Translations under genes and position numbers: made by a program
Notes under the pieces: generated by a model
Seen by the model: the letters and a program-made list of their open reading frames with translations, nothing else
Databases searched by the model: none
What the model was told of the DNA's origin: nothing
Shown here: one piece after another, positions 1 to 12,122 of the stretch
Numbering within the stretch: position 1 is the first letter of the stretch
Layout of the letters: each line of letters begins with the position of its first letter
Assembly: GCA_033220425.1 (NCBI GenBank)
Contig: CM065651.1
Coordinates: 1-64,000, forward strand
Reading direction: 5' to 3'
Length of the DNA: 64,000 nucleotides
Source of the DNA: Lepraria neglecta
Taxonomy: Eukaryota; Ascomycota; Lecanoromycetes; Lecanorales; Stereocaulaceae

Positions 1-164
1 AGTAAGAAGACGGAGAGTATTAAGAAGAAGAGAATAGATTTGAAAAGAAGCTTATATCGAGGTAACCGCGGGGCGGGTATATATTACACAAAAATCCTGT
101 AGTACTACCTAATTCCGGCTATTCTAATTTTCAGGATAAAAACTAAATAGCTCCTTAATAAATC

Positions 165-860
165 AAGTAGGATTGAAGTTGATAGCTAGCTAATTCTGCT
201 TTGAACCTTTGCCTTGATATATTAGGTAAAGGGTAGACCCGGCAATGGTTTGCCGGCCACCTCTAGCACCGTCTAATCGAGGCTATTCTGATTCCGTCCT
301 CGGATTGAAAAACGGACCACTCCCTGGCGAGATAGAGAGGGATCTAAGTTAATAGCCAGTTCCGAATCCGCTGAGGACCTTTACCTTAATAGTATAGGTA
401 AAGGGTAACCCTGGCAGTAGTTTACCGGCCACTTCTAGCACTATCTGATTAAGGCTATTCTGATTCTGTCCTCGGATTGAAACACGGACCACTCCTTGGC
501 TAGATAGAGAGGGATCTAAGTTAATAGCTAGTGCAGAATCCGCTAAGGACCTTTACCTGGATATCCTAGATAAAGGGTGGCCCTGGCAGTAGTTTACCGG
601 CCACTTCTAGCACTATCTAATTAAGGCTATTCTGATTCCGTCCTCGGATTGAAAAACGGACTACTCCTTGGCTAGATAGAGAGGGATCTAAGTTAATAGC
701 CAGTGTAGCATCCGCTGAGGACCATTACCTATATATCCTAGATAAAGGGTGACCCCGGCAATAGTTTGCCGGCTACCTCTAGCACTGGCTGATTAAGGCT
801 ATTCCGATTCCGTCCTCGGATTGAAAAACGGACCACTCCTTGGCGAGATAGCGGCGGCGG
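165..860. repeat. Tandem array, 172-bp unit, about four copies
   Basis: The phrase gatctaagttaatagc recurs at 341, 513 and 685, an exact 172-bp period; a diverged copy precedes the first and a truncated one follows near 860. Each unit holds short inverted pairs (CCTTTACC/GGTAAAGG, CCGGCAA/TTGCCGG, TCCGT/ACGGA), so the transcript or single strand could fold. No coding potential is seen. The array lies just beyond the degraded OrsD/helicase-type gene, an arrangement common in fungal subtelomeres; that location is inference. The first 164 bases hold nothing I recognise. Confidence 0.85.
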
Positions 861-1439
861 AAAGGAGGGGATCGATAAATAGGCTATATAGACTACTCCC
901 TGTTATATTTCACTGCCTCCTAGACGGAGGATATACTAGCTCTTCCTATGCTGTATGATTTAAATAAGGAGCTGTAGCTACTGTTACTGATGCTACTGAA
1001 ATAGGAGTGACTGCTAGTATAAATACTGCTGGAGGAGCTACTGCTGTTATAAGTCTATCGGTAGAGACGGCGTCGCCGGCGCTGATATGGCGGTTGGCGG
1101 AGGGAGATCGGCTGCCTCTATCGCAGGCTCTCGTAACTAGGGGAGAGAATCCGTCGGAGCGGGTCGTTTTCTACCCCGGGGCTCAGGACTTATCTCAAGA
1201 CGTTCAGACCCGTCTATACCTAGGAAGTAGGACCTACCGTCGGCGGTACTTATAGGACCCTCCGCCGAGAGATTTGAATTATCTCCAGGTGGTACGCTAT
1301 CCGATCGTCCTACCGATTCAATAGTTGAATCTTTACCTCGGTCCTCCTGTAATGGTTAAGCGGGCTCCTCAGCTGGCTGCTCCTCTACCGGGGGCTCTAA
1401 GGGCTCCGAGGGCGCCTCCTGCAGCTAGAGCGTATGCTA

Positions 1440-4172
1440 TAGTAGGCTAACCCGGCGATATCGCTCGCGAAACTCCCTGATCTGCCCATCACCGTCCTGG
1501 ACTAGACGCCCGTATATCGTGCCGGCCGTGTTGTTCGAATGGCAAGCCTGCCGGTCAAGGGTTTGACTCGTCTCGCTGTCGGCCTCGCGATCGAAATACG
1601 TCCCCTTGGGGATGAACTCGCGCGAGATAGCGATAGCGGTGTGGCGCCAGGACGAGATCGCCAGCGGCACCTGGAGCTCCCGCGCGGATTCCTGCCGCAG
1701 GAAGTGGGACAGCTGGCTCGGGTCCCACGTCGTCTCCGCCCTGGCCCAGAGGAACGCCGAATCCTCAGGCTGATCGTAGACAAGACGGCTAAGCTGCTGG
1801 GAGAAGGGTAGAACCAAGACAAGGTATTGAACGACGACCTGGCTGAGCGCCGGGGGTAAATATCGATAGATAATCTTTAGGGATCCGCCGATGGAGTAGC
1901 CTTTATGGTACAGGGTGACAAATCCTAGCAGACCCTGCTCGATATAGATGTTTCGATAACCGCCGTGGAAGGTGTTACGGTATCGTAGACTGAATAGCTC
2001 CGTCCCCCTCGCGGGCTGCCCGCCGAGGATAAAGATTAGTATCGATAGCCGCGTCAGAAACCGTCGAAGGAGCTCCAGATACTATCGGACGCGGGCTACC
2101 TGCTATTGAGGCTCCTTCGGTGGTTGACCGGCGACGCGCCGCTCTGACTGGAAGAACTGCTCGCGTAGTATACGCTGGTCCAGCACGCGATTAATAAGCC
2201 ACTCCTGCTACCGAGCTAGATCGTTCTGCGGCTCCTGCAGGAAGGACCAGCCGGTTTGAGCGTTAGCGGGGTTATCCCTCAGCTTACCGAGATCGAACCG
2301 TGGGATACTCTGCTCGTACGGCTGCGGTAGGCAGAGCTCGCTTAGCTCGGCGCAGAGGGCCTCGGTTTACTGACGCAGAAAGCCCCGAAACGCTTTGATA
2401 TCTAGAGTGATATCTTTAAAGGTAAGACTGGACCGATTATCCGCCCACGTGATATAGCCGGCGCTCGTCGTATTGTTCCGAATCCGTCTACCCTGGGAGC
2501 GCAAGGTAAGAATCCAGCCAAACGGCGTATGGCCGTCCCGAAGCAGGCAGCGGGCGCGGTAGGCGCGAAGTATATCGGCGGCGTGCTCTACCTTACCGGC
2601 CTCCTCGGCGTAGACGCTCGCCTGAATAGTAAGTAGCTAGGTGATTTTAATAAAGGCGGATAGGGTTGGGGTATAATTGCAGGCGTCGTAGAAACGACCC
2701 TATCGAGCTTGGATCAGCAGGGCCGGGGGGTAGGGGGAATAGTAGAGATTAGTTAGTAGGAGAAGGGAAGAGAGGAAGGAGCTCCGTACCTGCTTCTCGT
2801 CGATCCCTAGGATCGCTAGGAACCCGACGACGGTGGACTAGTAGATGCTCTGGGGTAGGATATGCTCCAGCAGCGCCATATATAGCCGCGCGAGGACTCG
2901 GTCTAGCTTCTGACGGCGCTCATTCAGCGCTTCTACGGTAATACCCTCTCGGCCCTGAAGCCCGACCAGCGTATAGGCCTCGCGGATACTCCGCCGTAGT
3001 CCGGTATACTAATTCCGCGTCAGGATAAACGGAAAGGTCGGATTAGCCTCGTCTCTCGATATACTATTAGTATCAAGATCCTCGACGGCGGTAATAGCGG
3101 TCTAGACTTCAGGATCCGCGGTCCGATATAAGAAGCACCGATATACGAAGTACAGCAGGCGCTTCTATACGTTCTTGTACTCCCGGTACGTCCCTTCTCG
3201 GAGCTGCGTGGTTAGCGGTTGTCCCGCCTTGGTTGCGTGGTCGGTAAACATATTGATCATGGTCTGATCGAAGATATTGATCCGTTCCGTCAGGACCGAG
3301 GCGCGCGCTTCCTTGATAATCCGATCCAGGCTCTGACTAAATTCGCGCAGGATCGTCTCGGTCGGTCGAGGGGGGTCGACTAGAGGCAGGATCTTCCGTA
3401 GCTCGTAGCCCTTAAGGAATTCGGCCCACCGCGTAATCCGGAGCCAGGGATTCGCCTCGGTCCGATCGGCCGGGGCGAGGATACCTAGATGATCCTGCTG
3501 CTGCTGCGCCGTCGCGATCGTCTGTAGCTGGGGTTATACGCGCTACTGGATCCTCGCTGTGTATATAGTCTCGGTACCTATCTCGATCTCCGCGGGGATA
3601 CCCGGCGGATTCTGAGCTGGAGGGTAGGCAGCCGCAGCCGCCGCTGCTGCAGTTGTAGTAGGTTCAATGATTTCTAGGAAGAAGCTGCCGGTACCCGCGG
3701 TGAATAGCCGTTGGTAGCGAATATCGCGGTGCCATGGATCTGATTCTGATCCTCGGTTCCTGACGCTAGCGACGCTTGGCCGCCCCTGTCCTCGGTACTT
3801 GGTATAGTTATAAGCGCTCCCGCAGTGCCTTCTGAGATTCTCCTCGGAGCGGCCTATATAGGGACGCGGGGTGGTCGAATCGCACCGGTGACATCGTAGT
3901 CCGTCCTTGAAGACGGGAATATGGGGGATAGGCGCGTCCAGGGATCGCGGGAGCAGGGATAGCAGGTCCTCGCTCAGCGCCAGAGAGACCTCGTTAGTAA
4001 AATACTGTAAGACGGCCTGACGGCGGCTTGCTAGAAGGTCCGGATGGAAGCGCTTCAGATGGGCCTTGAGCCCGGGGTTAGGAACACCGCCTTGATAGCG
4101 CGTGCAAATCACCACGCGAAACGGGGTATAGTATTCAAAACATTCGATAACTCCGTCAGGCATCATCTCTAT
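1440..4172 (-). pseudogene. Degraded OrsD-domain / telomere-linked helicase-type gene, N-terminal part
   Basis: Reading the minus strand from a probable start at 4172 (MMPDGVIECFEYY), the first about 150 residues look like the OrsD (DUF3505) double zinc-finger region, with GLKAHLKRFHP and C-x2-C pairs (RCHRCDS). Further on come stretches typical of the region before the helicase in fungal telomere-linked RecQ-like proteins: GQPARGTELFSLRYRNT near 2000-2040, FVTLYHKGYS near 1910, and ISSWRHTAIAISREF near 1640, then CHSNNTAGTIYGR near 1520. The frame is mostly kept but is cut by several TAG codons where Gln or Trp would be expected, as RIP would produce. The helicase half is missing: a Pro/Glu-rich linker-like stretch to about 1000 gives way to the tandem array. 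Function in life is uncertain; the family is linked to subtelomeres. Family assignment is from memory of its conserved blocks. Confidence 0.72.
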
Positions 4173-4249
4173 TAGATAGACAGACTCTCCCCTAACAGTA
4201 TCTCTCTTTATTAAACAGTTATTATCTATAGCCGGATAGACTGTTAGAC

Positions 4250-4307
4250 ACGCGGACGCGGACGCGAACGCGCACGCGGACATCAACGCGCGCGTACGCG
4301 TCCGCGA
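4250..4307. repeat. GC hexamer repeat with palindrome
   Basis: Imperfect ACGCGG/ACGCGA hexamers run to about 4280 and are followed by their near reverse complement (CGCGTACGCGTCCGCG), so the block can fold into a hairpin. It lies just upstream of the OrsD-type relic. Confidence 0.6.
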
Positions 4308-4428
4308 AGATAGGACGAGAGGGGGTTTCAGGATCATTGATAATCGGTCCGTCAACCGCGTCGAGAGGGGTTCAGTCTAATTACCCTATTGGTGGTATCT
4401 ATAGATGGCCTGTAGGGGGTAAGAGGTT

Positions 4429-4557
4429 CAGTCGGATTAATACTTGGCGGGTCGATCGCTAGGGGGGCTCAGTCGGATTAATGCTTGGCGGGTCGATCGC
4501 CGGGGGGGCTCAGTCGGATTAATACTTGGCGGGTTAATTGCCGGGGGGGGCTCAGTC
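4429..4557. repeat. 41-bp tandem repeat, three copies
   Basis: Units start at 4429, 4470 and 4511 with the phrase cagtcggattaat and end in a G-run of seven to nine before gctc. A fourth, partial start is at 4553. Confidence 0.85.
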
Positions 4558-4658
4558 GAATTTCCCGCCTGACCCTAAGTCGGATTTCCTCTGGACCGAG
4601 CCCCTGAGTCGGATTCGGGAAAAACGGAGCGGGGGCAGAGTCCAATTGCCCAAGACTT

Positions 4659-4660
<2 letters not shown>

Positions 4661-4736
<76 letters not shown>
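4661..4736. repeat. (GA)n microsatellite
   Basis: About 37 uninterrupted GA dinucleotides. Apparent open frames across it on both strands (RERERE and LSLSLS) are products of the repeat. Confidence 0.95.
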
Positions 4737-4737
<1 letters not shown>

Positions 4738-4945
4738 TAGATAGGCTATATATAGGCTACGTATAGGGTGCGGGTAGGCGGGAAAGAACTGCTCGACTAA
4801 AGAGCCAACTGCTGGTGGGATACTTATACAAATAGTACTCTCAGGAAGCACGGATCTCTCGCTATGGCCCATGGTCATGGCGCATGGCTGAAACCGCATC
4901 TGATCATGAGACACACTAACCTACAGTCCTACTGTAGCGATCAGG
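4733..4945. repeat. Dispersed repeat, copy 1 of 2
   Basis: About 210 bp shared with 27454-27668 in the same orientation, including gtgtagataggctatatata, the long identical stretch from ctctcaggaagcac to gagacacac, and a palindrome CTACAGT-cct-ACTGTAG at 4921-4937. The second copy has about 20 extra bases near 27510. Similarity stops sharply at 4945/27668. It could be the end of an unrecognised transposon. It has been hit little by RIP compared with its neighbours. Confidence 0.85.
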
Positions 4946-5005
4946 CTACGTCTTTCAGTTATAGAATAGAATAATTAGCTAGTCAAGCAAATTATAGATA
5001 CTATA
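4946..5005 (+). mobile_element. Ty1/copia relic, left piece (RNase H region)
   Basis: Short piece of a copia RNase H region on the plus strand; the rest of that region resumes at 11754, on the far side of the gypsy relic. Broken fossil; no LTR found. Confidence 0.6.
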
Positions 5006-5515
5006 TGTTACGAACACGTTGCGTGCTGTGTATCGTATATGGATTGATTCTTAATGGGGATGGAGGTATTACCACATAAGAGGTGAAGCAGGCTTCAAGT
5101 GATACTAAGCGGGTCTGGTATATGATTAGATAATATATATTTAGTGCCTAGCCTAAGAGATCTATCGTATGTAGTAAATAATTGAATAGCAAGTTGAGCA
5201 CGATGCTCCAAGTGGTGAGCAGTACTCCGCATATATAGACATACGAAATCCATACCAAGCATTCTTGATCGCACTGATTGCACTAATCGCATCTGCGCTC
5301 ATTGCGACTACTGCGCTCATCGCTTGATATGCCAAGCCTTCCTGATCGCACTGATCGCACTGATCGTATCTGCGCTCATTGCAACCACTGCGCTCATCGC
5401 TTAATATACCAAGCCTTCAGGGTCTATCTAAGTCGGATACCGACTCGTCGACTCGAACCATAACGGGCGCTACGCTCTATAAGCGTATCCCTGATCATAT
5501 TTCCTGATCGTAATA
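5006..5515 (-). repeat. LTR of gypsy relic A (3' LTR in element orientation)
   Basis: 510 bp, matched by 11246-11753. Contains an internal near-duplicate of about 65 bp built on gatcgcactgatcgca and gcgctcattgc. Confidence 0.9.
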
Positions 5516-8500
5516 TTAGCTCCCTCTCCTAGATTTCTCGTCCCGAGAAACTATCTATCCTTTATACTACCCCGACGTACTAAACGTTTAGATAAACCGA
5601 CTATCCGCCGAACGGTATTAGCTAGTAAGCTAAACGAAGTTGTTATACGGCCGTACTCCTGATATATCACTAGCGGCAAATAGTGCCTAATAGATGCAGG
5701 GTCCGACAGGTATTCTAACTGTATAGGCAGCGGTAGGAAATGTGACCTTATAGTATCGCCTCTTAAAATACGTCGTATTAAGACGGAATAAAAGGAAGTA
5801 TAGTTATAGTTAGAAAATACGCGCGAAGAGCTTAAGGATTATATACGAAAATTAATAGAGGAATCTATATATCTTTAGACTACGCTGACGCGCCTTTAGA
5901 TATAGTATAAATATCTTAAAAATAAAAAGCGGAAGATTATAGACTAAGAGATATAGAATATTAAGGAGTTAGAAGAAGACTAGCGGTCTATCCTAAATAT
6001 TCCTGATAATTAGATATTCAACGTCTCGTCCGAACAATTTGGCTTCCTAGCCGGAACTAATTAGTCCTCCTTCCCGATCGTTCCCGGAACTTCTGTAGAA
6101 GGTCCTAGCAGTTCCGGAGGTTCTTAAGGGGTTCCTAGGTGTTTTCGGTATCGTCGTACCCTTTCTATTTAACTAGATATTTCTAATTAACCTAATTTAG
6201 AATCCTCTTAACCTCGAACTCTGTTTCTTCCTTAATATTATAGTAAAACGTTTCTTAGAGAGGTATATTAGAGTCCGCTAGCTCTAAGAGTAAGATATAG
6301 AATACCGGATATACCTTGGCGTCAGGTAGTAGTTAGAGTTTATAGTTAACTAGTCCTTTTAACCGTTTAATCAAGAATAGTCCGACCTTAACGTAATCTA
6401 GTTTCTTACTTAGTCTCGTCGTCCTCATATTTTTTATTAGGAGGTATACTTTATCCCCCTCTTTTAGCTAAGGAATATTCTTTCTTTTCTTATTAATCTA
6501 TTCCTTTAACTTCTTATTAGAGCTCTTAATAGACCTTTATATATCCTTATATAAATTCTTTAACTCTTCTACCTTAACTAAGGCTCTTTCTATATTAGGT
6601 CCCTCCTTTAGTTATAGAAATATATTTATATTCTTTCTATAGTTAGTAAAGAATATGGTTAGTTCGGTTATATCTAACCGCTTATTATTATACGCCAGTT
6701 ATACTATCGGAAGTAGTAAAACCTAGTTATCCTACTTCTAGTTTATATAATATCTTAGGTATACTTCTATTATTTGATTTGCACGTTCTATCTATCTATT
6801 AGTCTATAGGTAATATACTATTAATATCCGAAGTTTAGTTCTAATTACTACTATCAGCGTTCTCTAGTAGTTAGAAGTAAATAGCTTATCTCTGTCGGAT
6901 ATTATCGACTTTAGTATACTATAATCCCTTATTAGCTTATCGAGTAGTATAAAGGCTAACTAGTCTACCTTATATATCTCCTTGAAAGGTATTATAATTA
7001 TATATTTTATAAGTTTATCTATAATAACTATAATCGAGTCGAAGGTATCCTATATAGCTGGATCTTTTAAAGGTAGTAGTTTAACCACGAAGTCTATTAT
7101 AATATCATCCTATAGTAACTCTAGTATAGGAGTAAACTATATTTATCTGTACTTAGCGTATCGTATAGCCTTATTCTACTAGTACTCGATATATTCTTTA
7201 ATATATTATTTAACGCGCGCTCGAAGCTTCGGCGCCGCGTATCCTCGTCCTAGGAGTTCTACTATTTTAGATACTCCTAGGTAACCTTATAAAGGGTTGT
7301 TATAGTAATCCCTAATTACTTCTTCGGTATATTATTCAGGTAGATAAGTCCTTTCCTAGTATTTAAGTAATATAGTATCTAGCTGATCCTTCCTTAGAGT
7401 TATTACGAATATATTATCTTCGTAGACCTTTATAATCCTATTAGTTATATTAGATCCTATTATACGAAGGGTTATAGCTAATACCTAGTATAGTACTAAT
7501 AATCCGTCCGCTTCTTTCTTTAGGATTAGTTACTCTATAATATTCTTCTCTTCTATATAGTCTAATTTTCTACTAAAGGTATCTACTCGACTATTATCCT
7601 TTTCTAGGGTATAGGTTATCTTGAATTTATATTAACCTAATAGTTCTAACTATTGAACTTATCTTCTATTTAGCTCCTTTATTATTATAAAGTTAAGAAG
7701 ATTCTTATAATCTATAAAGATAGTTAGATCCGAGTAGCTCTCCGTATATACTTACTAGTTCTAAAGTATATAAACTACGGTAAGTAGTTCCTTGTCGTAT
7801 ATATTATAGTTCTATTCTACTACTAATATCTTCCTTGAATAGTAGGTAACTAGATACTACTTTTAGTCTTTTATTTAATATAGGTATACTCTAATCGTAA
7901 GATCTAAGGTATCTATTTCGATACGGGCCGGTTCATTAGCCTAAAAGGTACAGAGTACTAGTAGATCTGTATATACTTTCTTTAACGTATCGAATGATTT
8001 CTATTAGTCTTTTCCCTATATAAATCTAATATCCTTCTTTATAATATCTATTAAAGGTAGTATTTTCTTTAAGTAGCCCTCTATAAACTTCCTATTAAAG
8101 TTAGCGAATTCTAAGAAACTTTATACTACTTTAATATCCTATAGTATAGGCTATTTAGCGATAGCCTTAATCTTTTCTAGGCTTATACTAATACCTTTTA
8201 TACTAACTATAAATCCTAGAAATTCTACTAATTCTCGATAAAATTTATACTTTTCTGGTTTAAGAAGAAGTTTTACTTATAATAGGTATCCGAGGATATC
8301 CTATATATACTCGATATACTCTTTCTTATTCTTAGAATAAATTAGTATATTATTAAGGTATACTATCGCTATTCGATCTAAGTATACTCGTATAATATTA
8401 TTAATAAGTACTTAGTAGGTTACTAGTATATTAGTAAGTCTAAACGGTATTACTAAATACTCGTAATAGCTATATCTTGTTCGGAAGGCAGTTTTCTATT

Positions 8501-11245
8501 CTTCGCCTTCTTTTATCCGAATTAAGTTATATACGCCTCTAAGATCTAGTTTAGTAAATATCTTTGCTTTACCGAGCCGATCCTATAGCTCTCCTATATT
8601 TAGTAATAGATATCTATTTTTAATAGTAATATCGTTTAACTTTCGATAGTTAATATATAGTCTTAAGCTTCTGTCCTTCTTTAGTATAAAGAGGATAGGA
8701 TAACCTGCTAGTAATTTAGATTCCTGAATAAATCCCTTTTTAAGGTTCTTATTAATATACCCGCGAAGTACTTTAAGTTCCTTTTCTAATAATACGTAAA
8801 TAGGTCTAAATATCGGCTATTTGCTAGGTTCGAGTTCGATCTTATAATCCTATAGCTAGTACCTAGGTAATACTTCTATATTCGTCTCTTCCTCGAATAA
8901 GTATATCTATATATTATACTCTTAAGGGATAGAGGGTATATTAATACCTCTTTTCTTTGCTCTTACTTTATTATCTTACTAATCTATACTAGTAACTATA
9001 GAGTCGGACCCTCTCTGCTAGAGGCTATCCTTATTATTCGAAGCTAAGGCAATATATACCTCGACCAGTCTTCGGTTTAACTTCTTATCTACTATTAAAC
9101 GCTACTAATATATAGGTATAATCCTGGTAATATTACCGGATTAATCTATCTTGAGTACTCCTCGAGCCTAATCGATTATTAGGTTATACTTCTTTAACCA
9201 AGGTATTTCTAAAATTATATAATAAGTAGCTATCCTAACGATATTAAAGGTAATCTCCTTATAGTAGCGCTAAATTATAATAGGTAACGAAAGTATCTCT
9301 TCGTCTACCTTTCCTATTAATAGTATTAACCTATTAGCTATCTAAATATTATACTACTATAACTTCTTCTAAGTTAGTATTCTAGTTATTTATACTAAGT
9401 CTCGTAAGATAAAGTTTCTAGTAGCTCCAGAATCTATTATCGCAATAGTCCGCTATCTGTTAACGATTACTAGTATCTTTATATATATATTATATTGCGC
9501 GGAACACAGATATTATTTAGGGGTTAATATATTGATCTCTTTATAGCTACCCCTATTACGAGGGATTACTCTTTTCCCTATATAGGGAGGAATCCTATAA
9601 GTTATTTCTCGAACTTGTATTTCTTGTAGTCGTTATATAAATATATATACTATTACTATAGGTGGTATTGGTTTGCTTCTAGACTCCAACGTCTTATTTA
9701 GTTTCGGTAGTATATTTCTTCCTTATCTTTCTTGCGTAGAAAGTAGCTTAGTTATTATTTTCTTACTAAGTACTAAGGATATCTATTATCTTTATACTTA
9801 TAGTACTAATAATTACTATAGGACGATTTTATCAGAACTCCTAGTTCCTTTCTACGGTCAATTCTATAATAGTCGCAACTATTCTCTATATACTATCTCT
9901 AGTAGACTTCCTTATATTCAAGGTAATAGTAGTTATACCTGAAGTCCGAGATACTAAAATCGTTCTAGAATTCTTTTAGTCTTTCTTCCTCTAAGTATTC
10001 CTTTCTCTCCTTAGATATAGTAGATCTAGGTTCAGGTATTACCGGTAGTTCTTTCCTTTTAATTATAACCTCCTATTCCGATTCTTCCTTATCCTAATCC
10101 TTCTCAGGTTACTTTCCCTAAGTATTACTACTATCCCTAATATATAGCTTCTCTATCTAAGTATTAGCTTTATCTATAAAGCTATTATCGGAGAACTCCT
10201 CGTCTCCTAAGTTAGATTCTCCGTCTAGTTACTAACTATAGACTTCGTTCTATATTAGTAAGATTCTACTAGAATTACTATCCTGGTCTCGTACCTTTTC
10301 TAGTACGTTTAGCTACTGTCGATATACTATATTTTTTAACTTGCAGTCTCTAGCGAAGTAGCCCGGTTTGCTATAGCTATAATACGTAAGTGTTTTCTTT
10401 CTGCCCCCTTGCTGCTTCTTGCCCCTTATAGGCCCTCTAAAGGCTTACTTACCTTTTCTCTCCGTAAAATATAGTTCTATCAGTACTAGTCCGTAAGGGT
10501 CGCGTTCTTTATATCCTAGGTAATAGCTCTTCGATTTAGTAAAAAAGCTCGAGCGTCCTATTCCGCCGACTCCTCTATTATACCTCTTCTCTATAGTCCT
10601 TTCGAATAGCTTATTATTAATTTTAATTACTTCCTTAATTAATTTATCTAGGGTATTAATAATAATCCCTAACCTTATAAGCTCGTCTTTAATATTGTCC
10701 TTAAGACCTCTCCGGTATATAGTTATTAATATATTATTATCCTAGTTAGTCTTTACTATATATTATTGAAATTAATTCGAATACTCTAATACAGATTTCT
10801 TCTAGGTTATATACTAGATAGTTTGTATTACTATATTAACTTTATTCGACGGACCGAATATACGGCAGATTTCGAGTCTAAATATAGCTATACTCTCTAT
10901 CTATAGTTTTATTTCGCCGTCTTCGTCGTCGTCTTCTATATACTTCTTTAGGAATAGATTAACCTACTTTTAGGCTCTTCTACGTAAGTAAGTGATAGCG
11001 AAGGTAGGATATTATTATATAGGTATAAGGTCTCCTTGAAACTTTAAGTAAAGTGATACCTAGGATAGCTATCCCTTAAGCTTGTCTCTTTCTCTATAGT
11101 ATAAGTCGGGCTAGGCTATCTTAATATACCTACTGAGTCCTTCGTTAATAGTAGGGCGTCTCTATCCGCTTCCTCCTCCTGAGGAGCTTAGGGTAGATGC
11201 CCTGGGGTCTCTTAGTGCAGTACTTATCCTTAAGGGTGCTTAAAG

Positions 11246-11753
11246 TGTTACGAACTGTACGTACTAGTCTTCGTATATGGATTAATTCTTAATAGGGATG
11301 GCGGTATTACTACATAAGAGGTAAAGCAGGCTTCAAGTGATGCTAAGCGGGTCTGGTATATGATTAGATGATATATGTTTAGTGCCTAGCCTAAGAGATC
11401 TATCGCATGTAGTAAACAATTGAATAGTAAGTTGAGTACGATGCTCCAAGTGGTGAGCAGTGCTCTGTATATATAGCCATACGAAATCCATGCCAAGCAT
11501 TCTTGATCGCACTGATCGCACTGATCGTATCTGCGCTCATTGCGACTACTGCGCTTATCGCTTAATATGCCAAGCCTTCCTGATCGCACTGATCGTACTG
11601 ATCGCATCTACGCTCATTGCGACTACTGCGCTCATCGCTTAATATGCTAAGCCTTCAGGGTCTGTCCGAGTCGGACACCGACTCGTCGACTCGAACTATG
11701 ACGGGCGCTACGCTCCATGAGCGCATCCCTGATCATATTTCCTGATCGTAACA
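11246..11753 (-). repeat. LTR of gypsy relic A (5' LTR in element orientation)
   Basis: 508 bp, partner of 5006-5515; ends ..GATCGTAACA directly before the CTATA duplication. Carries the same internal near-duplicate of about 65 bp. Confidence 0.9.
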
Positions 11754-12122
11754 CTATATACCGACTTAACTGCAGAGGCTGAATATATAGCCTAAGTAAA
11801 CGCCGCTAAAGAATCTCTCTTTGTAGGGCCTCTACTTGATGAAATGGGCTATAATAAAGACGACTTGATGTCTATAAGGCTAATAGGAGACAACCAATCA
11901 GCAATCAAGCTTGCTATAAACCCGGTGAATTATGCTCGAACAAAGTATATACGTAATAAGTTCTATTTGGTACGCGAAATGGTCTCAGAAACCGGCGAAC
12001 TTACCGTCAATTACGTTAACACCTTAGATATAGTTGCTAACAGAATGACCAAACCAATTGCCCTAAACGACTTCTCCCCTTTTAGATACAAGCTTAGACT
12101 ATCTCCGAGTATAATTGGATAG
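11754..12122 (+). mobile_element. Ty1/copia relic, right piece (RNase H end)
   Basis: C-terminal part of a copia RNase H: recognisable TAEAEYIA block near 11,775, GDNQSAIKLA near 11,890 and the terminal NRMTKP block near 12,050. It is the continuation of the piece at 4946-5005, separated by insertion of gypsy relic A. The last about 90 codons are still open, so this end is less decayed than the gypsy inside it. Broken fossil; the far LTR was not found. Confidence 0.8.

Larger units (their letters stand above)
5006..11753 (-). mobile_element. Ty3/gypsy LTR retrotransposon relic A
   Basis: 6.75-kb element bounded by LTRs of about 510 bp at 5006-5515 and 11246-11753, each opening TGTTACGAAC. 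A 5-bp target duplication, CTATA, lies at 5001-5005 and 11754-11758. Coding relics read on the minus strand: Gag with a CCHC knuckle near 10,350, then protease, reverse transcriptase near 8,300-8,700, RNase H and integrase towards 6,500. The reverse transcriptase order and motifs place it in Ty3/gypsy. It is broken many times over, in the RIP style. It is the same family as relic C at 52364-59093. It landed inside a copia RNase H region. Confidence 0.92.

Noticed and set aside
4552-4914. Open frames rich in Arg-Glu or Leu-Ser
   Set aside because: Created by the GA microsatellite.
11386-11642. Short open frames within the gypsy LTR, also at 52473-52851 and 58782-59091
   Set aside because: They follow the gatcgcact repeats of the LTR and are not genes.
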